From the NCBI RefSeq assembly GCF_900142575.1, contig NZ_FRBI01000001.1, positions 435,014-499,013 of the forward strand: 64,000 nucleotides of DNA, read 5' to 3'. Of the stretch, positions 8,145 to 16,858 are shown piece after piece. The translations under genes were made by a program, and so were the position numbers. The notes under the pieces were generated by a model. That model was not told where the DNA came from. It saw only the letters and a list, made by a program, of their open reading frames with translations, and made no database searches. Position 1 is the first letter of the stretch. Each line of letters begins with the position of its first letter. This DNA is from Actinacidiphila paucisporea. GTDB lineage: Bacteria > Actinomycetota > Actinomycetes > Streptomycetales > Streptomycetaceae.

Positions 8145-10706
8145 GTGAGCGACATGCCAGCAGGGGCGGTTCCGCCAGGAGACGATCCGGACGCGGCGGC
8201 ACAGACCGCGGTCTGGCAGTCCAGTCCGCCCGGCTCCATCTACGACTACATACGAGTCGCCTCGTTCTCGCTCGGCCCCGACGGACGTATCGAGCAGTGG
8301 AGTGAACGGGCCGCCGAATTCTTCGGGGTCCCCGCCGCCGACGCCGTCGGCCGCGACCCCATCGCCGCGTTCGCGCCCCCGCATGTGCAGGACCGCGGCC
8401 ACGAGCGGCTCACCGACATCCTCAACGGCCGCGAGTGGACCGGACTCGTCCCGTACAACGACGCGTCGGGCGCCGAGGGCCTGGCCGAGGTGTACGTCAT
8501 GCCGGCCGACCGCGGCGCCCTGTGCATCGCCGTCGACGTGGCCACGCTGCGGCAGATCGAGACCGATCTGGCCGCCTCGCAGGCGGTCTTCGGGCAGTCG
8601 CCGATGGGCTTCGTGCTGTTCGACAACGAGCTGCGGCTGATCCGGGTCAACGACCGCTTCGCCACCGTCTTCGGCCGCCCGGCCGACGAGCACCGCGGGC
8701 GCGGCCCGCAGGACTTCCTGTCCCGGGTCGAGGCCGATCGGCTGACCGCCGCCCTGCGCCAGGTGCTGGAGACCGGCGAGGCGGTCCTCGACATGCCCCT
8801 GGTCGGCACCGTGCCCGGCGACCCGTCCAGGCGCCGCTGGTCGATCTCCCTCTACCGGCTGCACAGCTCCTCGGGCCGCCCGATCGGCGTCGCGGGCCTG
8901 GCGATGGACGTCACCGGGCGCCAGCGCGCCGAGCGCGAGGCCGCGCACGCCCGGCGCAACCTGGCGCTGCTCAACGAGGCGGGCGCGCGCATCGGCACCT
9001 CGCTCGACCTGGAGACCACCGCGCGCGAACTGCTCGACGTGGCCGTCCCGCACTTTTGCGACCTGGCCTCCGTCGACCTCTACCAGGCGCTGCTGTCCGG
9101 CGCCGAGGAGCTGGCCGGCGCCACCGACGGCAGCGGCGAGCTGCGCAGGGTCGCCTTCGCCAGCTCCGTGTCCGACGCGCCCGTCGCGATGGCCGGCGAC
9201 GACGACGACGTGTCGGCCGACGAAGGCCCGGTCTCCGTCGGCTCGGTCCACCGCTACCGCTTCAGCTCGGCCAGCGCCCGCGCGCTGCGCACCGCGCAGC
9301 CGCAGGTGCTCGACGGCGACGGCGGGCAGGACCTGGGCGGCGCCCTGGTGCAGTCCACCCTCGTGGTGCCGATGGTCGCCCGCGACACGGTCCTCGGCCT
9401 GGTGCAGTTCTCCCGCGCCAAGGGCAGCGAGCCCTTCACCGAACGCGACCGCATGCTGGCCGAGGAACTGGCCGCGCGGGCCGCCATCTTCATCGACAAC
9501 GCCCGCCTCTACCGCCGCGAGCACGAACGCGCGCTGATCCTCCAGCGCAGCCTGCTGCCGCCCGACGACCCGGAGGCCGCGGGCCTCGACATCGCCTGCC
9601 GCTATCTGCCGGGCAGCATGGAGACCGAGGTCGGCGGCGACTGGTTCGACGTCATCGAACTGCCCGGACACCGCACCGCCCTGGTCGTCGGCGACGTCAT
9701 GGGCCGCGGCCTGCGCGCCGCCGTCGCGATGGGCGAACTGCGCACCGCCGTGCGGACGCTGGCGATGCTCGACCTGGAGCCCGGCGAGGTGCTCAGCGCC
9801 CTGGACGAGGTCGTACGGGGCCTGGGCGCCCCCACCCCCGGCCGCACCCGTAGGGCGAAGGAGCAGGAGTCCGACCTCACCGAGGTCTACCTGGCCACCT
9901 GCGTCTACGTCGTCTACGACGCCGTCACCCGCCGCTGCGCCATCGCCAACGCGGGCCATCTGCCGCCGGTCGTCGTGGAGCCGGGCGAGTCGCCGCTGCT
10001 GCTCGAACTGCCCAGGGGAGTCCCGCTGGGCGTCGGCGGCGAGCCGTTCGAGGAGAGCGAGGTCGAGCTGCCCGAGGGGGCGCTGCTCGCGCTCTACACC
10101 GACGGCCTGGTCGAGTCGCGCAGCCTGCCGCTGGACGAGGGCCTCGACGCCTTCCGGCTGTCGCTGGACGGGCCCGAGCGGCCGCTGGAGGACATCTGCG
10201 ACCACGTGCTCGCCACCCTGGACACCGCGCACGGCGAGGACGACATCGCGCTGCTGATGGCCCGTATCCAGGGCCTGCCCGCCGACCAGGTCGGCGACTG
10301 GACGCTCAAGCCGCAGCCCACATCGGTGGCAAGGGCCCGCGAGCTGGCCCGCGAGCAGCTGCTCGCCTGGGACCTCGGCGACCTGGTCGACACCACCGAA
10401 CTGCTGGTCAGCGAGCTGGTCACCAACGCGCTGCGGCACGGCTACGGCGACATCAGGCTGCGCCTGCTGCTGGACCGCACGCTGGTGTGCGAGGTGTGGG
10501 ACAGTGCCCTGGTCCAGCCGCGCCGCCGCCGTGCCCGCGACACCGACGAGGGCGGCCGCGGGCTGCAACTGGTCACGATGCTCAGCGAGAGCTGGGGCAG
10601 CAGGCGCACGCACCGCGGCAAGACGGTGTGGTTCGAACTCGCCCTGCCCGGGCGGCAGTCCCACGTCGCGACCCCGACGGTGGACGAGCTGCTCAGCATG
10701 TTCTGA
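8145..10706 (+). CDS. PAS-GAF-PP2C (SpoIIE-like) phosphatase with C-terminal HATPase domain, paralogue of the preceding gene
   Basis: An 853-residue protein starting at GTG 8145, with GGAGGGG (8130-8136) 8 bases upstream. Two PAS regions occupy about 25-265 (IRVASFSLGPDGRIEQW, FGQSPMGFVLFDNEL). GAF follows at about 270-455, SpoIIE/PP2C at about 465-710 and the HATPase domain at about 715-840. PP2C motifs are complete (VGGDWFDV, VVGDVMGRG, NAGHLPPVV, LYTDGLVESR, DDIALL), as are the ATPase boxes (SELVTNALRHG, GRGLQLV). Motif spacing and wording follow the upstream gene closely, so the pair looks like an old tandem duplication. It probably acts on a partner-switch anti-anti-sigma factor coded elsewhere. 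A small insertion (RTRRAKEQESD, about 567-577) inside the PP2C domain is absent from the neighbour. Confidence 0.9.
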   Translation: MSDMPAGAVPPGDDPDAAAQTAVWQSSPPGSIYDYIRVASFSLGPDGRIEQWSERAAEFFGVPAADAVGRDPIAAFAPPHVQDRGHERLTDILNGREWTGLVPYNDASGAEGLAEVYVMPADRGALCIAVDVATLRQIETDLAASQAVFGQSPMGFVLFDNELRLIRVNDRFATVFGRPADEHRGRGPQDFLSRVEADRLTAALRQVLETGEAVLDMPLVGTVPGDPSRRRWSISLYRLHSSSGRPIGVAGLAMDVTGRQRAEREAAHARRNLALLNEAGARIGTSLDLETTARELLDVAVPHFCDLASVDLYQALLSGAEELAGATDGSGELRRVAFASSVSDAPVAMAGDDDDVSADEGPVSVGSVHRYRFSSASARALRTAQPQVLDGDGGQDLGGALVQSTLVVPMVARDTVLGLVQFSRAKGSEPFTERDRMLAEELAARAAIFIDNARLYRREHERALILQRSLLPPDDPEAAGLDIACRYLPGSMETEVGGDWFDVIELPGHRTALVVGDVMGRGLRAAVAMGELRTAVRTLAMLDLEPGEVLSALDEVVRGLGAPTPGRTRRAKEQESDLTEVYLATCVYVVYDAVTRRCAIANAGHLPPVVVEPGESPLLLELPRGVPLGVGGEPFEESEVELPEGALLALYTDGLVESRSLPLDEGLDAFRLSLDGPERPLEDICDHVLATLDTAHGEDDIALLMARIQGLPADQVGDWTLKPQPTSVARARELAREQLLAWDLGDLVDTTELLVSELVTNALRHGYGDIRLRLLLDRTLVCEVWDSALVQPRRRRARDTDEGGRGLQLVTMLSESWGSRRTHRGKTVWFELALPGRQSHVATPTVDELLSMF

Positions 10707-10723
10707 CCAACAGCCGCCGGGTT

Positions 10724-10777
10724 CCCCGCCCTTGACGGGGCGTCTACGGGTGGCCGGTCCCCTGCCCTTGAGGGGAC
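10724..10777. terminator. Two short hairpins between convergent genes
   Basis: CCCCG-cccttga-CGGGG (10724-10740) and GTCCCCT-gcccttg-AGGGGAC (10757-10777). The two share the loop sequence cccttga/gcccttg, so they look like two copies of one element. They lie just after the PP2C gene and before the convergent TPM gene. Confidence 0.5.
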
Positions 10778-10899
10778 TGCCCCTTGGCGTGCGTCGCCTG
10801 CCCGCGGCCGCTTCGGGGTCGCGCGCCCCGTTCTGCCCCGGAGCCTCGCCTAAGGCTCCCGGCAACGCGCGCGCTCGCGGTAGAAGATCCGGACAGGCC

Positions 10900-13065
10900 C
10901 TAGAAGCGCCCGCCGCCCCCCATGCGGCCGCGGGTCTGGGTCCCGCCGAAGCTGCCGGGGCCCGCGCCGCCGAAGCCGCCGTCGCCTTTCAGGCCGCGGG
11001 TGCCGCCCAGGCTGCCGTAACTCCGCTTGTCCCCGCGTCCGTTGCCGAACAGCTCGCCGAGGATGATGCCGCCGAGCATCGCGCCGCCCATCCCGCCCAT
11101 GCCGGGACCGCCCCGGCGACCGCCGTAGGAGGCCGCCCCGAAGGAGCCGATGTCCTCGTGGGCCAGCCGTTGGGCGTCCCGGGCCAGCCGGTCGGCGTCC
11201 TGGGCGTCGGCCAGGGCCGCCGAGGCGTCGGCGGGGGCGGCGTCCTCGGCCTGCCGGAGGCGGCGTTCGGCCTCGGCCAGCCGGGTACGGGCCTGGCTGC
11301 CGATCGCGCCCCGGTGGGTGGTGATCACGTCACGGGCCGCCGCGGCCCCGCTGCGGGCCCCCAGCAGCGCCTGGTCGAGCAGTACGCGGGCCCGCCGCCC
11401 GCCGGCCTCCTGCCCGCGCGCCCCGGCGAGCACCTCGTGCAGGGCCGCCCCCGCCTCCGCCACCCGCCGCAGCCCCGCGAGCGGGTCGGACCGCCCGCTG
11501 GCCGGCTCCGCCCGCACGGCGGCGACCACCGCCTCGGCCCGCGCGATCCGGCCGCGCAGGTCGGCGTGGTCGCCGCCGTGACCCCCGTCGCCGGCGTAAC
11601 CCCCGCCGCCGTGAACCGCGTCGCCGCCCGTACCGTCCGCGCCCAGCAGCCCCCGGGCCTCCGCCAGGTCCGCGTCGGTCTGTGTGAGGGCCGCGCGCAG
11701 CGCCGTCTCGGCGGCGTGCAACTCGTCGGCGCGGCGGGTGACCGAGTCGGCCAGCGTGGTGGCCTGGTCCAGGGCGCCCTCGGCCGCGCGGACGAAGACG
11801 GCGGCGCGGCCGTGGTCGGTGCCGATCGCGGCGCGGGCCTGGTCCAGGCCCGCGCGGGCGAAGTCCAGCCGGTCGCGGGCCTCGGCGGGGTACCCGGCGA
11901 CCGCCTCGACGGCCGGGTCGGCGTAGGCCGCGGCCAGCGGCCTGAGCGCCGCCTCGGCCGCGGCGATCCGGCCCGGCAGGGCGGCGGCCCTGGCCTCGGC
12001 CTGCTCCAGGAGCTGCGGGGCGTTGGCCTCCATCGCGCGCAGCCGGTCGAATGCCTCGGACTCCGCGTCGAGCCGCCGGTTGGCCTGGGTGCAGCGGGAG
12101 AGGATCTCGTCCAGCAGCTGCCGCCTGGTCACGTCGTCGTCGGGGACGGCGTCGTCCAGCTTCTGCCGCAGCCGGAAGGCCGCGGCCAGCTCGCCCTCGG
12201 CGTAGTCGACCGCCTCGGTGAAGGGCTGCGCCGCCGCCTCGCCCGACTGGGCGGCCGCGAAGCCGACGTCCTCCCGGCTGGTGCGCACCGCGTCGTCGGT
12301 GGCCACCAGCAGCTGCCCGGCCTGCGCGTCCAGTTCGGGCAGCGGTGTCGGCTTCGGGGCGTAGCGGCGGCCGCGCCCGCCAGGCGCCGGTCCGGTGCCG
12401 GCGCCTTCCGAGGGGCGGCCCGTGGCGGCGCCGCGGCGGCGCCGGATCGCGTAGACGACGAGCAGGCCGGCCGCGGCCACCACGACGACCGGGATCCACA
12501 GGTCGGCGGCGCCGTTCCTGGCAGCGGGTTCGCCGCCGGGGTCCGCGGTGCCCGGGGTGATGGCGGGCGCGGTGACCGCGCGGCCGGCGAGGACCGCGTC
12601 GTAGCCGTTGGCGGCGCCGACGGCCGCGCCGGCCCAGTCGTTCTGCCGCAGCGCGGGTTCGACGGCGGTGGAGCCGACCTGGTCGAGCTGGGCCTGGGTC
12701 AGGCCGGAGTCCTGGTCGGCGGAGACCGCGTACCGCCGGTCGTGGGTGTCGACGGCCAGCAGGATGTCCTGCCGGCCGAGCCCGTTCCTGGTCGCCGTGG
12801 CATTGGCCCAGTCCTGCGGGCCGCGGCCGGAGAAGCCGTTGACGTACACGACGAAGAGCTGCAGGTGGCGGGTGTCGTGGAGCCGGTCGAGGGCGGTGGC
12901 GACCTGGGAGGTGCGGCCCTGGAGCGCGTCGACCCTGTCGGTGATCCGGCCGGTGCGCGACAGGGCGATCGGGTCGTCGGCGCTGGCCTGGCCCGGGTGC
13001 GGGAGCAGCAGCGCGAGCCCGAGCGCGCCCAGCGCCGCGCACCACCGTGGGACTCGCCGCCTCAT
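10900..13065 (-). CDS. TPM-domain membrane protein with long coiled-coil region and Gly-rich tail
   Basis: A 721-residue protein. Residues 1-27 are a signal sequence ending near QASA. Residues about 30-160 form a TPM domain (TGRITDRVDALQGR, LQLFVVYVNGFSG, DILLAVDTHDRRYAVS), the fold of YgcG and the thylakoid phosphatase-like family, placed outside the cell. One transmembrane helix (LWIPVVVVAAAGLLVVYAI) is at about 187-206. A cytoplasmic Ala/Glu/Arg-rich helical region, rich in heptad-like repeats, runs from about 240 to 640. The last 80 residues are Gly/Met-rich (GGPGMGGMGGAMLGG). The family is common in actinobacteria, with no settled role; phosphatase activity is not assured. It is downstream of the sdh operon on the same strand, but a very strong terminator lies between them. 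Confidence 0.82.
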   Translation of the reverse strand: MRRRVPRWCAALGALGLALLLPHPGQASADDPIALSRTGRITDRVDALQGRTSQVATALDRLHDTRHLQLFVVYVNGFSGRGPQDWANATATRNGLGRQDILLAVDTHDRRYAVSADQDSGLTQAQLDQVGSTAVEPALRQNDWAGAAVGAANGYDAVLAGRAVTAPAITPGTADPGGEPAARNGAADLWIPVVVVAAAGLLVVYAIRRRRGAATGRPSEGAGTGPAPGGRGRRYAPKPTPLPELDAQAGQLLVATDDAVRTSREDVGFAAAQSGEAAAQPFTEAVDYAEGELAAAFRLRQKLDDAVPDDDVTRRQLLDEILSRCTQANRRLDAESEAFDRLRAMEANAPQLLEQAEARAAALPGRIAAAEAALRPLAAAYADPAVEAVAGYPAEARDRLDFARAGLDQARAAIGTDHGRAAVFVRAAEGALDQATTLADSVTRRADELHAAETALRAALTQTDADLAEARGLLGADGTGGDAVHGGGGYAGDGGHGGDHADLRGRIARAEAVVAAVRAEPASGRSDPLAGLRRVAEAGAALHEVLAGARGQEAGGRRARVLLDQALLGARSGAAAARDVITTHRGAIGSQARTRLAEAERRLRQAEDAAPADASAALADAQDADRLARDAQRLAHEDIGSFGAASYGGRRGGPGMGGMGGAMLGGIILGELFGNGRGDKRSYGSLGGTRGLKGDGGFGGAGPGSFGGTQTRGRMGGGGRF

Positions 13066-13214
13066 GCGCCCGCGCCCTTCGCCCGCGCCACGTCTCCACC
13101 GCGTGGCTGTTATCGGAGGCTATGTGTGCGATGTGCGGTACGCGACTTATACGCGGCGCCGGGTCGTACGGCGCGGCGCCCGGTTCGTACGGCGAGGAGC
13201 GCGGGGGCCGGCGG

Positions 13215-13264
13215 GTACGGCGGTACGCCCCGGGGGTGGCGGCCCCCGGGGCGTACCGCCGTAC
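13215..13264 (-). terminator. Strong terminator after the sdh operon
   Basis: A perfect 22-base inverted repeat (arms 13215-13236 and 13243-13264, both rich in GTACG and CCCCGGGGG) with a 6-base loop TGGCGG. It lies directly after the sdhB stop and before the TPM gene, so it should insulate the two. There is no U run, as usual in Streptomyces. Confidence 0.85.
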
Positions 13265-13272
13265 GGTCCGGC

Positions 13273-14040
13273 CTACCCCTGGCGGCGCCTGATCTTGCTG
13301 CCCAGCCACACCAGCGGGTCGTACTTGCGGTCGATGGCCCGCTCCTTCAGCGGGATCAGCGCGTTGTCGGTGATCTTGATGTGCTCGGGGCACACCTCGC
13401 TGCAGCACTTGGTGATGTTGCAGTAGCCGAGCCCGTGGTCCTCCTGCGCGGACGCGGCCCTTACCAGGCCCTGGTCGGCGGCGGCGTCCAGCGGGTGCAT
13501 GTCCAGCTCGGCGATCCGCATCAGGAAGCGCGGCCCGGCGAAGGCCGCCTTGTTCTCCTCGTGGTCGCGGACCACATGGCAGGTGTCCTGGCACAGGAAG
13601 CACTCGATGCACTTGCGGAACTCCTGCGAGCGCTCCACATCGACCTGCTGCATGCGGTACTCGCCGGCCGGCACGCCCTTCGGCGGGACGAAGGCCGGGA
13701 CCTGCCGGGCCTTGTCGTAGTTGAAGGACACGTCCGTGACCAGGTCGCGGATCACCGGGAAGGCCCGCAGCGGGGTGACGGTGACCGTCTCGTCCGGCGC
13801 GAAGACCGACATGCGGGTCATGCACATCAGCCGCGGCCGCCCGTTGACCTCGGCGCTGCACGACCCGCACTTGCCGGCCTTGCAGTTCCAGCGGACCGCG
13901 AGGTCGGCGGCCTGGGTGGCCTGCAACCGGTGGATGATGTCGAGGACGACCTCGCCGTCGTTCACCTCGACCTCGTAGTCCCGCAGGTCACCGCCGTCGG
14001 TGTCGCCCCGCCAGACCTTGAAGTGCGCTGTGTGGGTCAC
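13273..14040 (-). CDS. sdhB: Succinate dehydrogenase iron-sulfur subunit
   Basis: A 255-residue Fe-S subunit that passes electrons from the flavoprotein to the membrane part. The N-terminal plant-type ferredoxin domain has WNCKAGKCGSC and LMCMTRM, ligands for [2Fe-2S]. The C-terminal part has IECFLCQDTCHV and CNITKCCSEVCPEH, ligands for [4Fe-4S] and [3Fe-4S]. The gene starts at GTG 14040, overlapping the sdhA stop (GTGA), so it is coupled to sdhA. Anchor-flavoprotein-FeS gene order and subunit size match mycobacterial Sdh1 (Rv0249c-Rv0247c type) rather than the canonical sdhCDAB operon of actinobacteria. It is last in the operon. Confidence 0.95.
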   Translation of the reverse strand: MTHTAHFKVWRGDTDGGDLRDYEVEVNDGEVVLDIIHRLQATQAADLAVRWNCKAGKCGSCSAEVNGRPRLMCMTRMSVFAPDETVTVTPLRAFPVIRDLVTDVSFNYDKARQVPAFVPPKGVPAGEYRMQQVDVERSQEFRKCIECFLCQDTCHVVRDHEENKAAFAGPRFLMRIAELDMHPLDAAADQGLVRAASAQEDHGLGYCNITKCCSEVCPEHIKITDNALIPLKERAIDRKYDPLVWLGSKIRRRQG

Positions 14041-15956
14041 CGGTCAAGCTCCTCGTCCGTCAGGTATTTCAGCAGCTCTTCCCGCTCGAAGAGGGCCAGC
14101 AGATCGGCCCGGATCGGGTCCATCGGGCGCTGCCGCAGCCCCACCCGCGCCTGCTCCCCCTCGCCGCCCGGGTCCTCGCCCGCCAGCTCGCACACCAGGT
14201 TGACCTTGCGCCAGCCGCGGTCCATCCCCGGGTGGTCGTCGCGGGTGTGGCCGCCGCGGCTCTCGGTACGCTCCAGCGCCGCCCGGGCCACGCACTCGCT
14301 GACCAGCAGCATGTTCCGCAGGTCGATGGCCAGGTGCCAGCCCGGGTTGAACTGCCGGTGACCCTCCACCCCCGCCCGCCGCGACCTGGCGCGCAGCGCG
14401 TCGAGCCGCTCCAGCGCCTGCTCCATCTCCGGACCGCGCCTGATGATGCCGACCAGGTCGTTCATCACCTGCTGCAGCTCCTGGTGCAGGGTGTACGGGT
14501 TCTCCGCCGGCTCGTCGCCGTCCGCGGCCGCCCCGAAGGGCCGCAGCGCCTCCGCCGCGGCCTCGTCGATCTGCGCCTCGGGCGCCGCGGGCCGCCGCTC
14601 GCCGAGCCCGGCGGCGTACTCGGCCGCGAAGAGCCCCGCCCTGCGGCCGAAGACCAGCAGGTCGGAAAGGGAGTTGCCGCCGAGCCGGTTGGAGCCGTGC
14701 ATGCCGCCGGCCACCTCGCCGGCCGCGAAGAGCCCCGGCACCCCGCGGGCCGCCGCGGTGTCCGGCTCCACGTCGACGCCGCCCATCATGTAATGGCAGG
14801 TCGGGCCGACCTCCATCGCCTCGGCGGTGATGTCGACGTCGGCCAGCTCCTTGAACTGGTGGTGCATCGACGGCAGCCGGCGCTTGATCTCCTCGGCGGG
14901 CAACCGGGTCGAGACGTCCAGGTAGACCCCGCCGTGCGGGGTGCCGCGGCCGGCCTTGACCTCGGAGTTGATCGCGCGGGCCACCTCGTCGCGGGGCAGC
15001 AGCTCGGGCGGGCGGCGGTGGTTGTCCGGGTCGGTGTACCAGCCGTCGGCCTCCTCCTCGCTCTGCGCGTACTTCTCCTTGAAGACGTCGGGGACGTAGC
15101 CGAACATGAACCGCTCGCCGTCGCTGTTGCGCAGTACCCCGCCGTCGCCGCGCACCGACTCGGTGACCAGGATGCCCTTGACCGACGGCGGCCAGACCAT
15201 GCCGGTGGGGTGGAACTGGATGAACTCCATGTTGATCAGCGGCGCCCCGGCCAGCAGCGCCAGCGCGTGCCCGTCGCCGGTGTACTCCCACGAGTTCGAC
15301 GTGACCTTGAAGGACTTGCCGATGCCGCCGGTGGCCAGCACCACCGCGGGCGCGTCGATCACGAACAGCCGGCCCGACTCGCGGACGTACCCGAAGACCC
15401 CGGCGACCTTGCCGTCGTCCTTCAGCACCCGGGTGACGGTGCACTCCTGGAAGACCTTCAGCTTGGCCTCGTAGTCGCCGGTCTCGGCGAAGTCCTCCTG
15501 CTGGAGCGAGACGATCTTCTGCTGGAGGGTGCGGATCAGCTCCAGGCCGGTGCGGTCGCCGACGTGCGCGAGCCGCGGGTATTCGTGGCCGCCGAAGTTG
15601 CGCTGCGAGATCCGGCCGTCCGCGGTGCGGTCGAACAGGGCGCCCCAGGTCTCCAGCTCCCACACCCGGTCGGGGGCCTCCTTGGCGTGCAGCTCGGCCA
15701 TCCGCCACTGGTTGAGGAACTTCCCGCCGCGCATGGTGTCGCGGAAGTGCACCTGCCAGTTGTCGTGGGAGTTGACGTTGCCCATGCTGGCCGCGATGCC
15801 TCCCTCGGCCATCACCGTGTGGGCCTTGCCGAAGAGGGACTTGCAGATCACGGCGGTGCGCATGCCCCGCTCCCGCGCCTCGATCGCGGCCCGCAGCCCC
15901 GCGCCGCCCGCGCCGACCACGACCACGTCGTACGCGTGCCGTTCGACTTGTGTCAT
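14037..15956 (-). CDS. sdhA: Succinate dehydrogenase/fumarate reductase flavoprotein subunit
   Basis: A 639-residue FAD protein that oxidises succinate to fumarate. The N-terminus has the dinucleotide-binding motif VVVVGAGGAGLRAAIEARE. The segment AHTVMAEGGIAASMGNVNSHDN, around the FAD-linkage region, is typical, as are FHPTGM and the late motif GMHGSNRLGGNSLSDLLVFGR, where the Arg and His groups contact substrate. Start ATG 15956 gives MTQVERHAYDVVVVG. One base separates it from the sdhC stop (15958), so the operon is tightly packed. A longer frame to 16007 would run into sdhC and is not used. Length is usual for the family. Confidence 0.95.
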   Translation of the reverse strand: MTQVERHAYDVVVVGAGGAGLRAAIEARERGMRTAVICKSLFGKAHTVMAEGGIAASMGNVNSHDNWQVHFRDTMRGGKFLNQWRMAELHAKEAPDRVWELETWGALFDRTADGRISQRNFGGHEYPRLAHVGDRTGLELIRTLQQKIVSLQQEDFAETGDYEAKLKVFQECTVTRVLKDDGKVAGVFGYVRESGRLFVIDAPAVVLATGGIGKSFKVTSNSWEYTGDGHALALLAGAPLINMEFIQFHPTGMVWPPSVKGILVTESVRGDGGVLRNSDGERFMFGYVPDVFKEKYAQSEEEADGWYTDPDNHRRPPELLPRDEVARAINSEVKAGRGTPHGGVYLDVSTRLPAEEIKRRLPSMHHQFKELADVDITAEAMEVGPTCHYMMGGVDVEPDTAAARGVPGLFAAGEVAGGMHGSNRLGGNSLSDLLVFGRRAGLFAAEYAAGLGERRPAAPEAQIDEAAAEALRPFGAAADGDEPAENPYTLHQELQQVMNDLVGIIRRGPEMEQALERLDALRARSRRAGVEGHRQFNPGWHLAIDLRNMLLVSECVARAALERTESRGGHTRDDHPGMDRGWRKVNLVCELAGEDPGGEGEQARVGLRQRPMDPIRADLLALFEREELLKYLTDEELDR

Positions 15957-15957
15957 C

Positions 15958-16782
15958 TCAGAAGAACCTCGGATCGTCGAATACGCCGCTGGCCACCAGG
16001 TACACATAGAGGTCGGCGACCCCGACGCTGATCAGCGAGGACCAGGCGAGCAGCATGTGGCGGCCGTTGAGCGCGCCGACCCAGCCCCACAGCCGGTAGC
16101 GCACCGGGTGGGCGGAGAAGTGCCGGAGCTTGCCGCCGATGATGTGCCGGCAGGAGTGGCAGGACAGGGTGTACGCCCAGATCAGCGCGATGTTCACCAG
16201 CATGACCAGGGTGCCGAGCCCCGCGTGGCCCCAGGCGCCGTGCTCGTCGCGGAAGGCGAGCACCACGTCGTAGGTCAGGATGCCGGCCACCGGGAGGGCC
16301 AGGTAGAAGAAGTACCGGTGGACGTTCTGCAGGATCAGCGGCAGCCGGGTCTCGCCGGTGTACTTCGCGTGCGGCTCGGCGACCGCGCAGGCCGGCGGCG
16401 AGGCCCAGAAGCCGCGGTAGTAGGCCTTGCGGTAGTAGTAGCAGGTCAGCCGGAAGCCCAGCGGGAAGACCAGCACCAGCAGCGCGGGGGACAGGCCCCA
16501 CCAGGCGCCGAACAGGTGCCAGTCGGCGCCGCCGTTCATGTCGGTGCAGTTCGAGGCCAGGCAGGGCGAGTACAGCGGCGACACGTAGGGCGCCGAGTAG
16601 TAGTCGCCGTTCGCGAAGGCCCGCCAGGTGGCGTAGATGATGAAGATCGTCAGGGCTGTCGCGGTGACCAGCGGTGAGAGCCACCACCGGTCGGTCCGCA
16701 GGTGCGGGGCGGAGATCGCGGCCCGCCCGGGTGCGAGTACACCGCGGGCGGCGGGGGTGGTGGGGGTGGTTCCGGTGGCCAA
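15958..16782 (-). CDS. sdhC: Succinate dehydrogenase membrane anchor subunit, Sdh1 type
   Basis: A 274-residue integral membrane subunit with five hydrophobic segments (for example LVTATALTIFIIYA, LSPALLVLVFPLGF, YFFYLALPVAGILTY, LGTLVMLVNIALIWAY). It is much longer than classical SdhC or SdhD and needs no second anchor. It carries the paired motif SCHSCRH (Cys208, His209, Cys211, His213 counted from TTG 16782) at the end of a membrane helix. The mycobacterial Sdh1 anchor is known to hold a Rieske-type [2Fe-2S] centre, which needs two Cys and two His, so this motif is a candidate ligand set. I chose TTG 16782 because GGAG lies 6 bases upstream; GTG 16833 is an alternative without a ribosome site. 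Confidence 0.85.
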   Translation of the reverse strand: MATGTTPTTPAARGVLAPGRAAISAPHLRTDRWWLSPLVTATALTIFIIYATWRAFANGDYYSAPYVSPLYSPCLASNCTDMNGGADWHLFGAWWGLSPALLVLVFPLGFRLTCYYYRKAYYRGFWASPPACAVAEPHAKYTGETRLPLILQNVHRYFFYLALPVAGILTYDVVLAFRDEHGAWGHAGLGTLVMLVNIALIWAYTLSCHSCRHIIGGKLRHFSAHPVRYRLWGWVGALNGRHMLLAWSSLISVGVADLYVYLVASGVFDDPRFF

Positions 16783-16858
16783 GGAGGACTCCGTACGGGA
16801 AAGGACCGGGGGCGCGCGACCGGGCCGTCGCACGCCGCTGCGTACGACGGGCGCGCGG

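Noticed and set aside
7635..10865. Long minus-strand frame opposite the second PP2C gene
   Set aside because: Same reason: low-complexity composition and a well-supported gene on the other strand.
10504..14361. Very long plus-strand frame across the TPM and sdhB genes
   Set aside because: It crosses the perfect terminator and two minus-strand genes with clear motifs; no domain is present.
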